Source: QHXM01 sp032160705
GTDB taxonomy: Bacteria > Acidobacteriota > Blastocatellia > Pyrinomonadales > Pyrinomonadaceae
Direction of reading: 5' to 3'
NCBI GenBank assembly: GCA_032160705.1
Contig: JAVHVE010000018.1
Coordinates: 62,001 to 126,000, forward strand
Length of the DNA: 64,000 nt
Under the pieces are notes generated by a model. That model had not been told where the DNA came from, did no database searches, and worked only from the letters and a program-made list of their open reading frames with translations. Positions 24,876 to 35,293 of this stretch are shown here, piece by piece. A program made the translations under genes and the position numbers. Each line of letters opens with the position of its first letter. The stretch's first letter is position 1.

Positions 24876-25646
24876 ATGTCAGATGAGCAGAAATGGCCGG
24901 ACACGTTGTGGATCGTGCGGCATGGTGAAAGCGCAGGCAATGTCGCGCGTGACGCGGCGGAGGCCGCCGGGCTTCCCTTGATAGATATTGCGCAGCGTGA
25001 TGTTGACGTGCCGCTCTCAGCGCTCGGTGAAAGACAAGCTGCCGCGCTTGGACGCTGGTTCGCAAAGATGCAACCCGAAGAGCGCCCCAATGTGGTTCTC
25101 TCATCGCCTTATCTCCGCGCCCGTGAAACTTCACGCATTGCCATCGAAGCGGCGGGCGTGAAATACGAAGAGATTCCTTTCATCACGGACGAGCGTTTAC
25201 GCGAAAAGGAGTTCGGCGTTCTGGATCGGCTGACGCGTGTTGGCATCCAACAAAAGTACCCGGAGCAGGCGGAAGCTCGGAGCGTGCTTGGCAAGTTTTA
25301 CTTCCGCCCGCCGGGCGGCGAGAGTTGGTGCGACGTTATCCTGCGCCTGCGCAGCGTCATTGACACGATTACGCGCGACTATCGCCGCGAGCGCGTCCTG
25401 ATCGTCAGTCATCAAGTCGTCGTCAACTGTTTTCGTTACCTCCTGGAGCGAATGAGCGAAGAGCAAATCCTCGCTCTCGACCACGCGCAGGAAATTGCTA
25501 ATTGTTCGGTCACCTCTTACGAATTCACCCCCAGACCGGGGCGGCGTGGCAAACTCATGCTCGACCTCTACAACTTCTGCGCGCCGCTTGAGGAAGCGGG
25601 TGCGCCCATCACCACGAAACCTGATGTCCCGGTTGCGCCAAAATAA
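24876..25646 (+). CDS. Histidine phosphatase family protein (phosphoglycerate mutase-like)
   Basis: 256 residues from an ATG 6 bases after AGGAG (24865-24869). The phosphohistidine motif is LWIVRHGESAGN near residue 13. VVLSSPYLRARETS supplies the second conserved Arg, and IVSHQVVVNCFRYLL the C-terminal His. It may be a phosphoglycerate mutase or a broad-specificity phosphatase; the sequence does not settle which. The C-terminus is longer than in minimal members. It is followed by hairpin 10 and nnrD. Confidence 0.9.
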   Translation: MSDEQKWPDTLWIVRHGESAGNVARDAAEAAGLPLIDIAQRDVDVPLSALGERQAAALGRWFAKMQPEERPNVVLSSPYLRARETSRIAIEAAGVKYEEIPFITDERLREKEFGVLDRLTRVGIQQKYPEQAEARSVLGKFYFRPPGGESWCDVILRLRSVIDTITRDYRRERVLIVSHQVVVNCFRYLLERMSEEQILALDHAQEIANCSVTSYEFTPRPGRRGKLMLDLYNFCAPLEEAGAPITTKPDVPVAPK

Positions 25647-25650
25647 AGAT

Positions 25651-25734
25651 GGGGAGCAGGGGAAGGGGATTAGGGGTCGGGGAAAGAGAAACACTGCTAA
25701 ATCCCAACCCCCAGTTCCTAACCCCCAGCCCCTG
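25651..25734. repeat. Heptamer-word hairpin 10
   Basis: The left arm (about 25651-25687) is GGGGAGC, AGGGGAA, GGGGATT, AGGGGTC, GGGGAAA. The right arm (about 25706-25734) has AACCCCC, TAACCCCC and AGCCCCTG words. The design matches hairpin 8, with GGGG-type words. The right arm runs straight into the TTG start proposed for nnrD. Confidence 0.8.
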
Positions 25735-26619
25735 TTGATTACTCCTGCGCTGTTGCGTCGCTGGCCTCTGCCGCAGCCTGACGAAGGGGGCGACAAGGAA
25801 GAGCGCGGGCGTGTGCTGATCGTCGGTGGCGCGGCGGAGATGCCGGGCGCAATCATCCTGGCGGCGACAGCCGCATTGCGCGCTGGCGCAGGCAAGCTGC
25901 AAATTGCGACAGTCAGCAGCATCCTACAGGTGGTGGCAGCCGCGGTGCCCGAAGCTCGCGTCTTCGCCTTGCCTGAAATGAAAGCGGGAGCAATTGCTGC
26001 CTCTGCCGCCGCAGAGATCATTGCACGCGCGAAAGAAGTACAGGCCGTGCTGATTGGGCCAGGGATGATTGACGAGAGAGCAGTCGCGCGATTGATGAAA
26101 GCGGTGCTGCCGCGCATTGGGCGAGTGAAGTTGATACTTGATGCAGCGGCGCTCTCATGTTTTGAAGGTTCACCGCAATTTTTGCGCAAGCTCAATTGTC
26201 AGGCAGTGCTCACGCCGCATGCCGGTGAGATGGCCAAGCTGCTCGGCATTGATAAAGACTCCATCACAGGCGAGCCACAGGCCACGGCGCGGCAAGCGGC
26301 AGCGGATTTACGCGCTGTGGTTGCGCTCAAAGGGGCGGAAACTTTCATTGCCGCGCCCGGCGATTCTCAGACCTACTGTAACCGTGCAGGCAACGTCGGC
26401 CTCGCCACCTCAGGTTCGGGCGATGTTCTCTCAGGTATTATCGCCGGACTCGCTGCGCGCGGCGCAATGCCGTTGCAAGCGGCTGTCTGGGGAGTTTACC
26501 TGCACGCGCGCGCAGGCGAACGACTTGCACAGCGCATGGGACGCCTCGGCTATCTGGCAAGAGAGCTTTCCGGTGAAGTCCCCGCCTTGATGTCCGCGCT
26601 TGGCAGACGAAAAAGATGA
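25735..26619 (+). CDS. nnrD: ADP-dependent NAD(P)H-hydrate dehydratase
   Basis: Repairs hydrated NAD(P)H by ADP- or ATP-dependent dehydration. About 294 residues from a TTG (LITPALLRRWPLPQ) right after hairpin 10. Upstream in-frame codons translate repeat DNA and the end of the previous gene, so they were not used. RVLIVGGAAEMPGAIILAA, LTPHAGEMAKLLG and the catalytic GSGDVLSGIIAGLAARG are the family hallmarks. The N-terminal epimerase (NnrE) domain often fused to this enzyme is absent. Confidence 0.92.
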   Translation: MITPALLRRWPLPQPDEGGDKEERGRVLIVGGAAEMPGAIILAATAALRAGAGKLQIATVSSILQVVAAAVPEARVFALPEMKAGAIAASAAAEIIARAKEVQAVLIGPGMIDERAVARLMKAVLPRIGRVKLILDAAALSCFEGSPQFLRKLNCQAVLTPHAGEMAKLLGIDKDSITGEPQATARQAAADLRAVVALKGAETFIAAPGDSQTYCNRAGNVGLATSGSGDVLSGIIAGLAARGAMPLQAAVWGVYLHARAGERLAQRMGRLGYLARELSGEVPALMSALGRRKR

Positions 26620-26649
26620 GAGACAAAATCCTTTCCCGTGCGGGATGAT

Positions 26650-26678
26650 TTGACAGTTCAGTCGATTTAGAATAAGCT
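26650..26678 (+). promoter_or_regulatory. Strong sigma-70-like promoter
   Basis: TTGACA (26650-26655), a 17-bp spacer and TAAGCT (26673-26678). It lies 31 bases after the nnrD stop and about 550 bases before the next CDS, so it would produce a long leader. The -10 box is only a fair match. Confidence 0.45.
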
Positions 26679-26684
26679 TCGCCC

Positions 26685-27168
26685 GCTTCCAAGGTTTAGC
26701 CTTTCACCGGAATTAACATTCGGACTCAGGTAAACAAACCTACAGCATAACAATTCGTGCGGTCATCCTAGCCTTGGCTTACATCGCCAACGCCTGAGGA
26801 GAATTTCGGTCAGCGGTCGGTCTGCTGAGCAAATTCCTCAAAAGCCTCCTGCCTTGTGAAATTTCGGCTTTCGGGCGTGATGCAAGTCTTTAGTAGTTGT
26901 CTTTCAACTCGGAGCACAGCTTTTTGTTCTCTCTCCTCCGACCGCAGTCCCTAGAGTTCTAGAAGAAAAATCGGTCTGGCCTTTTATCACGCTGACAGCA
27001 TCAGCAAACAGCGCAGCTATACGTCTATCACGTTTATAGCTGCTGCCCTTGCAGCAGACGTTTCCGAAGTTTAATCGGATTACGAATGGCAATATCTGTT
27101 CTAATCATGGAGACTTTTTCCGGTTGATGAGTTTTTAAGCTTTCTCAAGCGGAGAGAGTCTTTTTTTT
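26685..27168 (+). ncRNA. Putative structured leader or small RNA
   Basis: A gene-free stretch of about 480 bases, bounded by a TTGACA promoter and a terminator-like hairpin. A nested stem at 26796-26839 pairs GAATTT with AAATTC and, inside, TCAGC with GCTGA. A second stem pairs GCAGCTATA with TATAGCTGC, and it overlaps a competing CTGCTGC/GCAGCAG pairing, so two exclusive folds are possible. It resembles no tmRNA, RNase P, 6S or SRP RNA that I can recognise. It could be the regulated leader of the 27230 gene or a separate RNA. Confidence 0.35.
27140..27168 (+). terminator. Terminator or attenuator hairpin before 27230 gene
   Basis: CTTTCTC (27140-27146) pairs with GAGAGAG (27152-27158) across a 5-nt loop and is followed by TC and eight T residues. 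Its position 60 bases upstream of a start codon fits attenuation or the end of a small RNA. Confidence 0.6.
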
Positions 27169-27229
27169 GTTAACCCTCGTAACTTGCGAACCCGTTAAGT
27201 TGCAGATTAGTTCCCCGAAGGAGATATGA

Positions 27230-27733
27230 ATGAGAAAGAACGTACGAACCCCCGACAAAGTTAAGCGGCTCAAAAAGAGTCGTTTGACCAAGACCCGCAT
27301 CGTTGCCCTGCTGGCGACGGCTGTCCTTGTCATTGGATTAGGAACAATCGTCTTTTCACAGTCCTCTCAAAACAAGCACAAGCGCGCGAAAACTCCCAAG
27401 GCTGCTCCAGCCAAGACCGATGGGAAAAACTATGTGGCGACGAAGGAGATCATCTTCGATCAGGAAAGTGGCAAGCTCCGCAAGCCGACAACTGAAGAAA
27501 CGCAGCAGTTAGTCACGCAGCTCAGCTCGCTGACGAATCGCACGACCGAGGGTCTGACTGGCAAACAGCTCTCTAACGGCACCAAGCAGATCAGCCTGGA
27601 AGGTCGCTTCGGCGGTGTCGTGTTGGGTCGTGCCAGGGAAGACGGCTCGACTGAGATCAGGTGCGTGACAACCATGGAAGAAGGCGTCGCGTTCCTCGGC
27701 CTGGAAGATTCAAATTCGCCGCAAGGTCAGTAG
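27230..27733 (+). CDS. Membrane-anchored hypothetical protein
   Basis: 167 residues with a basic N-terminus and one membrane or signal segment (IVALLATAVLVIGLGTIVF, about residues 24-42). A Lys/Pro-rich linker and a soluble domain follow. The domain contains IIFDQESGKLRKPTTEE and ends with REDGSTEIRCVTTMEEGVAFL. The 'DxxSGKLRxPTxEE' pattern is reminiscent of small exported proteins seen near PEP-CTERM systems, but I cannot confirm that. A strong AAGGAG lies before the ATG. The secreted metalloprotease gene begins 14 bases after its stop, so the two probably share a transcript. Confidence 0.75.
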   Translation: MRKNVRTPDKVKRLKKSRLTKTRIVALLATAVLVIGLGTIVFSQSSQNKHKRAKTPKAAPAKTDGKNYVATKEIIFDQESGKLRKPTTEETQQLVTQLSSLTNRTTEGLTGKQLSNGTKQISLEGRFGGVVLGRAREDGSTEIRCVTTMEEGVAFLGLEDSNSPQGQ

Positions 27734-27747
27734 AAGGAGAACCACAG

Positions 27748-29751
27748 ATGAAAAAACAAAAAAACACCTCAAGGCTAACAGCCTTTCTTTTCAGCCTCGT
27801 CATGGTTCTCGCCTGCTCGGCCAGCGCCTTCGCAGGAGTCAACGTAATCGTCCTTAACAACGACGGCCCGGGCGAAGGGTTCAACGACCCGACACCGGCA
27901 GCGCCGGTCGGAGGCAACCCCGGTACGACGAAGGGCGCGCAGCGCCTCTACGCCTTCCAGTACGCCGCCGACATCTGGGGCGCTACGCTCGACAGCAACG
28001 TTGATATTTACGTCGTCGCAGCGTTCAACCCCCTCGCCCCGAACGTGCTCGGAAGCGCGGGCGCATGGGACGTGTTCTCGGATTTTCCGGGCGTCAACCC
28101 CGCCTTCCCCGGCGCGGAATTCCCCGGAACTTGGTATAGCTCGGCTCTGGCCGACAAGCGGGCGGGAGTGGATCAGGACGAAACCGCGCCTGACATTAGC
28201 GCGCAATTTAGCTCCAACTTCAATTTCTACCTCGGAGTAGACAACAACCACGGCGCGCTGAATGACCTGGTCGCGGTGCTCCTGCACGAGTTGGGACACG
28301 GCGTCGGCTTCCAGAACTTCGTCAATGAAGCGAATGGTGCTGAGCTGGGTAACTTCTTCGACGGAGACCGCTTTTACCCGGTACAGCCGGACATCTTTGA
28401 GCGGCACACGTTGGACACGACAACTGGCCAGTACTGGCATCAAATGACGCAGGCTCAGCGCGCGGCCTCAGCCGTCCGCTACGGTCGTGTTGTCTGGGAC
28501 GGTACTAACGTGTCGGCGGGAGTGCCGACCGTGCTCAGTTTCGGTAGCACTGAGTTTAGGATCAACATACCGGCTTCGCTCGCCGGAGCTTACCAGTCAG
28601 GGTTGGCGCAGTTTGGCCCGCCGTTAAATACCGTGTTTGCCACTAATAGTATTGTGGCGGCGGTAGACGCGGCAAACCCTACCGGGCCGACGACGACAGA
28701 TGGTTGCACTCCGTTTACAAATGCGGCAGCCGTCTCCGGCAAATTCGCTTTAATCGAGCGCGGGACTTGCGGATTCACTGTGAAAGTGAAGAACGCCCAG
28801 GATGCCGGTGCACTCGGTGCCATCATTTACAACAACGCAGCCAACGCCGCTGTGGCACCTACGAATATGGCTACCGATCCGGTCATAGGCCCAACCATCA
28901 CGATTCCGTCTGTGAACATCATACGTGCTGACGGCCTCGCAATTCTGGCACAACCGGGCGGCAGCGTCTCTGCCAATCTGGGAAAGAACATGGGCATCCG
29001 CGCCGGTACTGATATCCCCGGCATGGTGCGTCTCTACATGCCCTTCCCGGTGGCTGGTGGCTCATCCGGCTCGCACTACGATACGATTGCCAGCCGCAAC
29101 CTCCTGATGGAACCTGCCATCAACCCCGACCTGACGCACAACGTCAAAGCGCCTGAAGATTTGACGCTGGAACTGCTCAGAGACATTGGCTGGTTCCCGG
29201 ATGCTGATGTGGATGGTCGGGCTGATGACGTTGACAACTGTCCGTTAGTATCAAACGGTAATCAGGCGGATAATGACGGTGATGCCATCGGCGACGCCTG
29301 CGACACGGACGACGACAACGACGGCGTCCTGGACGTAAACGACAACTGTCAGTTTACCGCCAATTCAAATCAGGCGAACAACGATGGCGATGCCCTGGGC
29401 GACGTTTGCGATGCGGACGATGATAATGACGGTGTCGTCGACGCGAGCGACAACTGCCCGTTCACCGCCAATTCCGGTCAGGCGAACAACGACGGTGATG
29501 CTCAAGGCGATGTTTGCGATGCGGATGACGACAATGACGGTATCCTCGACGTGAACGACAACTGCCAGTTTACGGCCAATCCTGGTCAGGAAGACTTCGA
29601 CCTCGACGGGATAGGGGACGTATGCGACTCGGCTACCGGCCCGGTGACGAACAAGGATCAGTGCAAGAACAATGGCTGGATGAGGTTCGACGTTCCACGA
29701 ACGTTCAAGAATCAAGGCGACTGCATTCAGTGGTTCAATACAGGCAAATAG
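27748..29751 (+). CDS. Secreted zinc metalloprotease with PA domain and thrombospondin type 3 repeats
   Basis: About 667 residues from the ATG after AAGGAG; the frame upstream is not conserved-looking. A Sec signal peptide ends near residue 31 (ASAFAG). The zinc motif VLLHELGHGVGFQNF (HExxH-xxG) lies near residue 180. A PA-type insertion follows (FALIERGTCGFTVKVKNAQD, about residues 333-352). Four calcium-binding TSP3 repeats (DNCP..ANxxQxNNDGD..GDxCD) fill about residues 490-630. The last 35 residues carry CKNNGW...FKNQGDC...NTGK, shared with the 42918 gene. Likely an extracellular or surface protease. Confidence 0.88.
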   Translation: MKKQKNTSRLTAFLFSLVMVLACSASAFAGVNVIVLNNDGPGEGFNDPTPAAPVGGNPGTTKGAQRLYAFQYAADIWGATLDSNVDIYVVAAFNPLAPNVLGSAGAWDVFSDFPGVNPAFPGAEFPGTWYSSALADKRAGVDQDETAPDISAQFSSNFNFYLGVDNNHGALNDLVAVLLHELGHGVGFQNFVNEANGAELGNFFDGDRFYPVQPDIFERHTLDTTTGQYWHQMTQAQRAASAVRYGRVVWDGTNVSAGVPTVLSFGSTEFRINIPASLAGAYQSGLAQFGPPLNTVFATNSIVAAVDAANPTGPTTTDGCTPFTNAAAVSGKFALIERGTCGFTVKVKNAQDAGALGAIIYNNAANAAVAPTNMATDPVIGPTITIPSVNIIRADGLAILAQPGGSVSANLGKNMGIRAGTDIPGMVRLYMPFPVAGGSSGSHYDTIASRNLLMEPAINPDLTHNVKAPEDLTLELLRDIGWFPDADVDGRADDVDNCPLVSNGNQADNDGDAIGDACDTDDDNDGVLDVNDNCQFTANSNQANNDGDALGDVCDADDDNDGVVDASDNCPFTANSGQANNDGDAQGDVCDADDDNDGILDVNDNCQFTANPGQEDFDLDGIGDVCDSATGPVTNKDQCKNNGWMRFDVPRTFKNQGDCIQWFNTGK

Positions 29752-29783
29752 CATGTGATGCTCGACATCACTGCTAGATAACA

Positions 29784-29824
29784 ATAGGGGCGGGCGTGTC
29801 AAAAACGCCCGCCCCTATCATTTT
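29784..29824 (+). terminator. Intrinsic terminator after the metalloprotease
   Basis: A perfect 14-bp stem, ATAGGGGCGGGCGT with its inverse at 29805-29818, has a 7-nt loop and is followed by CATTTT. It lies 33 bases after the stop codon. Confidence 0.85.
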
Positions 29825-29899
29825 CTCAAGGTCTGCTCGAACACCCATGCCCGGCATCTGCATTCAAAGGATTACATAGGCACTAACTCAAAAGCTTTG

Positions 29900-30154
29900 T
29901 CAGGAATTTGTGCGACCGCTTTCAGTCACCAACCGCCAGACGCCAAAAATCAGTAGCGTCCAAATGACAGCCGATGCGAAGACGGGAAAGAGATAGCCGC
30001 CAAGAGTATTGACGATTGAATCCGGCAGAGCATCGCCGAGCCAGAAGCCTGGAGCGAAAAAGTAGAGCAGCGGCGTGGAGGGAAGCATATAAGCTATCAC
30101 CGTCACGACCGCGCTGGCGAAGGTGGAGACGGCGAGCCGTGAAGGGTTGCTCAT
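29900..30154 (-). CDS. Small two-helix membrane protein
   Basis: 84 residues with two hydrophobic segments (about residues 7-33 and 48-74) separated by a short loop (GFWLGDALPDSIVNT). No family is recognised. It lies just downstream of preA on the same strand. The start has no strong Shine-Dalgarno sequence. The membrane pattern supports a real gene, but the function is unknown. Confidence 0.55.
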   Translation of the reverse strand: MSNPSRLAVSTFASAVVTVIAYMLPSTPLLYFFAPGFWLGDALPDSIVNTLGGYLFPVFASAVIWTLLIFGVWRLVTESGRTNS

Positions 30155-30209
30155 CGGTTAACTCGTATGCGTGCGCTCCGCCGCTGTTAAGCCTGGCTTT
30201 CGCATCCGC

Positions 30210-31310
30210 TCAGTTGGATGTCAGCTCCGCCGTCTTCTCTGTAATGCTCTTTTCCGCCCAATCGTTATCGCGGCTGGATTCGCCTCCCTTGTGGCGCTTG
30301 GCCTGCTTCATTCGTTCGACGAGATTCATGTGAGTTGAGAAGTAGGGGATGCTCTTGCCGACGATGTCAGAAACGCTCTCAAATTTCTTGTCGGTCATAA
30401 ACTTTGCTACGCCCTCTTTCAATTCGTCAATGATCTTGATGCCGTGCAGCATCACACCCGTGCAGAGTTGGACGGTGCTTGCTCCGAGCAGCATGAATTC
30501 CAGAGCGTCGTGAGAATTTTCAATGCCGCCGATGCCGCTGATTGAAACACCTTCGGGAAGCGACTGCGCGAGCTGGCTCACCATCCTGAGCGCAATCGGG
30601 CGCACGGCCTGACAGGAATAGCCGCCGGGCACTGTGTAGCCCTCGACGGTTGGCATCGGTCGCAAGGTTTCAAGATCAACACCGATCACGGAGAGAATCG
30701 TGTTGATGGCGGAGACGCCCACTGCTCCTCCGCGCACTGCGGCCATCGAAGGCTCTCTGATATTGGTGATGTTGGGCGTCATCTTAGCCCAGACCGGGAT
30801 AGTCGCAACCTCTGTCACCCAGGCGGTCACTTCCTGCGTCAAATCCGGGTGCTCGCCCATCTCTGATCCCATCCGGCGTTCGGGCATCCCGTGCGGGCAG
30901 GAGAAGTTCAACTCGAAGGCGTCAACGCCTGTGTCCTGCACCATGCGCGTCAACTCCTGCCAGCGAGCCTTATCATATTCTTCCATGATCGAAGCGATCA
31001 GAATGTGCTCAGGATACTCCTTCTTTATCTCGCGGAATTCCTGAATCCACACGTCAATCGGGCGGTCGGAGATCAGCTCGATGTTCTCGAAGCCGATGAT
31101 CTCGCCCTTATCGCGCGAGCGCAGGCGACCATAGCGCGGGACGACGTTGATGACCTTCGCGCTTTCGAGGCTGACGGTTTTCGCCACCACGCCGCCCCAA
31201 CCGGCGTCGAAGGATTTAGCTATGACGCGCGCGTTTGTTCCCGGCGGGCCTGAGCCGAGCAGAAAGGGATTGGGAAACTTGATGCCGTTGACGGTAATTG
31301 AAAGACTCAT
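30210..31310 (-). CDS. preA: Dihydropyrimidine dehydrogenase PreA-type subunit without ferredoxin domain
   Basis: Flavin-dependent reduction of uracil or thymine, the first step of reductive pyrimidine breakdown. 366 residues of the DHODH-like FMN barrel: NPFLLGSGPPGTNARV at the N-terminus, FELNFSCPHGMPERRMG with the catalytic Cys near residue 140, and SGIGGIENSHDALEFMLLGA in the FMN phosphate site. Bacterial PreA normally continues into two [4Fe-4S] motifs. Here the chain ends in a charged tail (RMKQAKRHKGGESS) with no cysteines. No PreT gene is in the window. Neighbouring genes for the later steps support the role. Confidence 0.87.
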   Translation of the reverse strand: MSLSITVNGIKFPNPFLLGSGPPGTNARVIAKSFDAGWGGVVAKTVSLESAKVINVVPRYGRLRSRDKGEIIGFENIELISDRPIDVWIQEFREIKKEYPEHILIASIMEEYDKARWQELTRMVQDTGVDAFELNFSCPHGMPERRMGSEMGEHPDLTQEVTAWVTEVATIPVWAKMTPNITNIREPSMAAVRGGAVGVSAINTILSVIGVDLETLRPMPTVEGYTVPGGYSCQAVRPIALRMVSQLAQSLPEGVSISGIGGIENSHDALEFMLLGASTVQLCTGVMLHGIKIIDELKEGVAKFMTDKKFESVSDIVGKSIPYFSTHMNLVERMKQAKRHKGGESSRDNDWAEKSITEKTAELTSN

Positions 31311-31381
31311 GGCTTGAGTTGTCCTTCTTCTGCCTTCACTGGCAGATTAAATTCTAGAGTCGAGAGCGACTCTAGTGTTCT

Positions 31382-31735
31382 CTAACTTTTGACGAAATAA
31401 AGCACCGGCCCACCACCCTCGCTTATCCCTAAGCGTCCGTCGCTGCCGATACTGCCCTCGACCTTTTTTCGTGAAGTGGGGCCGCTCAGTTCGATTTTGT
31501 CGCCGGCTTTGGTGTATGTTCCCGACACTTCTTTTCGAGATGCATCTTTGTACTTGATTGAGAAAGTCCCGTCCTTATTGAGGTTGAATGTATCTATCCG
31601 CATATGGTCATTGTCTGTGCCAGAGGTCTCAACGGGCTTCCAGTTGCCAACGAACCGGTCACCTTTACATGACATTAACATCAAACATAAAGTTAAAAGG
31701 CATCCGAGGCTGATTAATTGTCTGCTGCTTGTCAT
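31382..31735 (-). CDS. Small putative lipoprotein
   Basis: 117 residues from an ATG preceded by AAAGGAA. A short signal with lipobox LMLMSC puts the Cys near residue 22. The mature part (FVGNWKPVETSG..., then NLNKDGTFSIKYKD and KIELSG) is beta-rich and resembles lipocalin-like or META-type small domains. It has no clear link to the surrounding pyrimidine genes. The function is unknown. Confidence 0.75.
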   Translation of the reverse strand: MTSSRQLISLGCLLTLCLMLMSCKGDRFVGNWKPVETSGTDNDHMRIDTFNLNKDGTFSIKYKDASRKEVSGTYTKAGDKIELSGPTSRKKVEGSIGSDGRLGISEGGGPVLYFVKS

Positions 31736-31841
31736 TGCACTTTTCCTTTCGTTTGAGGGTGATAGCCTCACCAGCCGAATTGTGCGAGGAGTTGCAGCGC
31801 TAACCGACCTGCTTCATTGTCACGACCTACTCGCCTGAAAT

Positions 31842-32711
<870 letters not shown>

Positions 32712-32787
32712 AAGTTCATCCTTCGTGGAGTTGAGATGAGAGCGAAGAAAACTTCGCCCGTGAAAATTAAATTAAGAGCGAGCATAA

Positions 32788-32978
32788 TCGCCGCATAGCG
32801 GCGATCTGAATTTAGCCCGGCGTTTCAACGCCGGGAACGACAGGCCGCCGCTCGTCCGCGTCGCGTCAGCGACGGTTGAAGTTCTCAAGCATCGCTGACG
32901 CGACGCCTGATAATTGCGCTGCATCTTTCCCGGCCTTGAAAGGCCGGGCTAAATTCACTTCGCCGCTAACGCGGCGGA
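32788..32978. repeat. Concentric nest of three REP-like palindromes (nest 2)
   Basis: Outer unit D is TCGCCGC-ATA-GCGGCGA (32788-32804), with a diverged inverse at 32959-32978. Middle unit E is TTTAGCCCGGCG...CGCCGGGAA (32811-32837), with an inverse at 32926-32955. Inner unit F is CGTCGCGTCAGCGA (32859-32872), with its exact inverse at 32892-32905. Each is a hairpin, and they nest like shells, as in nest 1 but with unrelated sequences. ATTAAATTAAG occurs outside the nest on the left and again at its right edge. This fills the 290-base gap between two genes. Confidence 0.8.
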
Positions 32979-33001
32979 TTTACGTGCACGCTTCAATTAA
33001 A

Positions 33002-34525
<1,524 letters not shown>

Positions 34526-34554
34526 CTCGCAAGCTTATTGGTGGCGTGCGACCG

Positions 34555-35226
34555 TCATGGAGTGCAATCCGCCTGACCATCCGCGCCGCACTGGAAAAGC
34601 TGAGGCATAGTGCCTCTGGTCAACTCAATAGTATTCTTCCAGACTTTGGTCTGCGCGTACTTTTCTGCCGTCCATCCGAGCCTACTTTTGTTTCGCCAGA
34701 CGCCTTCGAGCGTGGCTGCTTCGCCATAGCCGAAGAGATGATAGGATTCGTGCAGCAGGATCACGGCTCGCTCCTGATCATCAACCGCCACGTTGAAAAA
34801 CTCCGGGTACAGGGTGACTATCTCAAACGGAAAATTGGTCGCCGCATAAGCCTCACGATGTCCGAGGTATCTATTCCACCAGTTGTCCGTGCTGCGAAAG
34901 CTGGCAAAATGACGGAGCGCGAATACATCTCGCGTGAATCCATTTTGCTCCAATACGCTGATCGCCCTGTAAACGACCTGCTTTTGTTCAAGCGCCAGTC
35001 TGTCGGAACTGGCGAGCAGAGAAACGTAACAGATAAACAGCACGGACAGGGTCGCCCCGGCAATCCACAGGAGCTTTTTCGCGAGGCTTCTTTTGCCACC
35101 TTTGCTTCCTTCTTCAGCCGTCTCATCCGGGACATTGCCTCGACTGGTCAGGAAAGTGCCACAGCGACGGCATTCTAAATCTGCTGAGAAATTTATCAGG
35201 CCGCACTGCAAACACTTCTTACGCAT
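34555..35226 (-). CDS. Membrane protein with N-terminal zinc ribbon and HExxH motif
   Basis: 223 residues. The N-terminus is a zinc ribbon (KKCLQCG, then CRRCGTF, residues about 4-24). One membrane helix follows (LLWIAGATLSVLFICYVSLL). The outer domain contains LLHESYHLFGYGEAA near residue 160, an HExxH zinc-protease-type site with a downstream Glu. The ribbon would be cytoplasmic and the catalytic-looking domain periplasmic. I do not recognise the family. It sits between NCS1 and dihydropyrimidinase on the same strand. Confidence 0.75.
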   Translation of the reverse strand: MRKKCLQCGLINFSADLECRRCGTFLTSRGNVPDETAEEGSKGGKRSLAKKLLWIAGATLSVLFICYVSLLASSDRLALEQKQVVYRAISVLEQNGFTRDVFALRHFASFRSTDNWWNRYLGHREAYAATNFPFEIVTLYPEFFNVAVDDQERAVILLHESYHLFGYGEAATLEGVWRNKSRLGWTAEKYAQTKVWKNTIELTRGTMPQLFQCGADGQADCTP

Positions 35227-35293
35227 TGATACAACTTATCCTTATGAAAACCTTCCCGGTGCGCGCGCGCGTCTCTTGTCTTTTAGAATTGCC

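Noticed and set aside
26620..27229. tmRNA, RNase P RNA, 6S or SRP RNA in the long gap
   Set aside because: None of their conserved sequence blocks could be found; only generic hairpins are visible.
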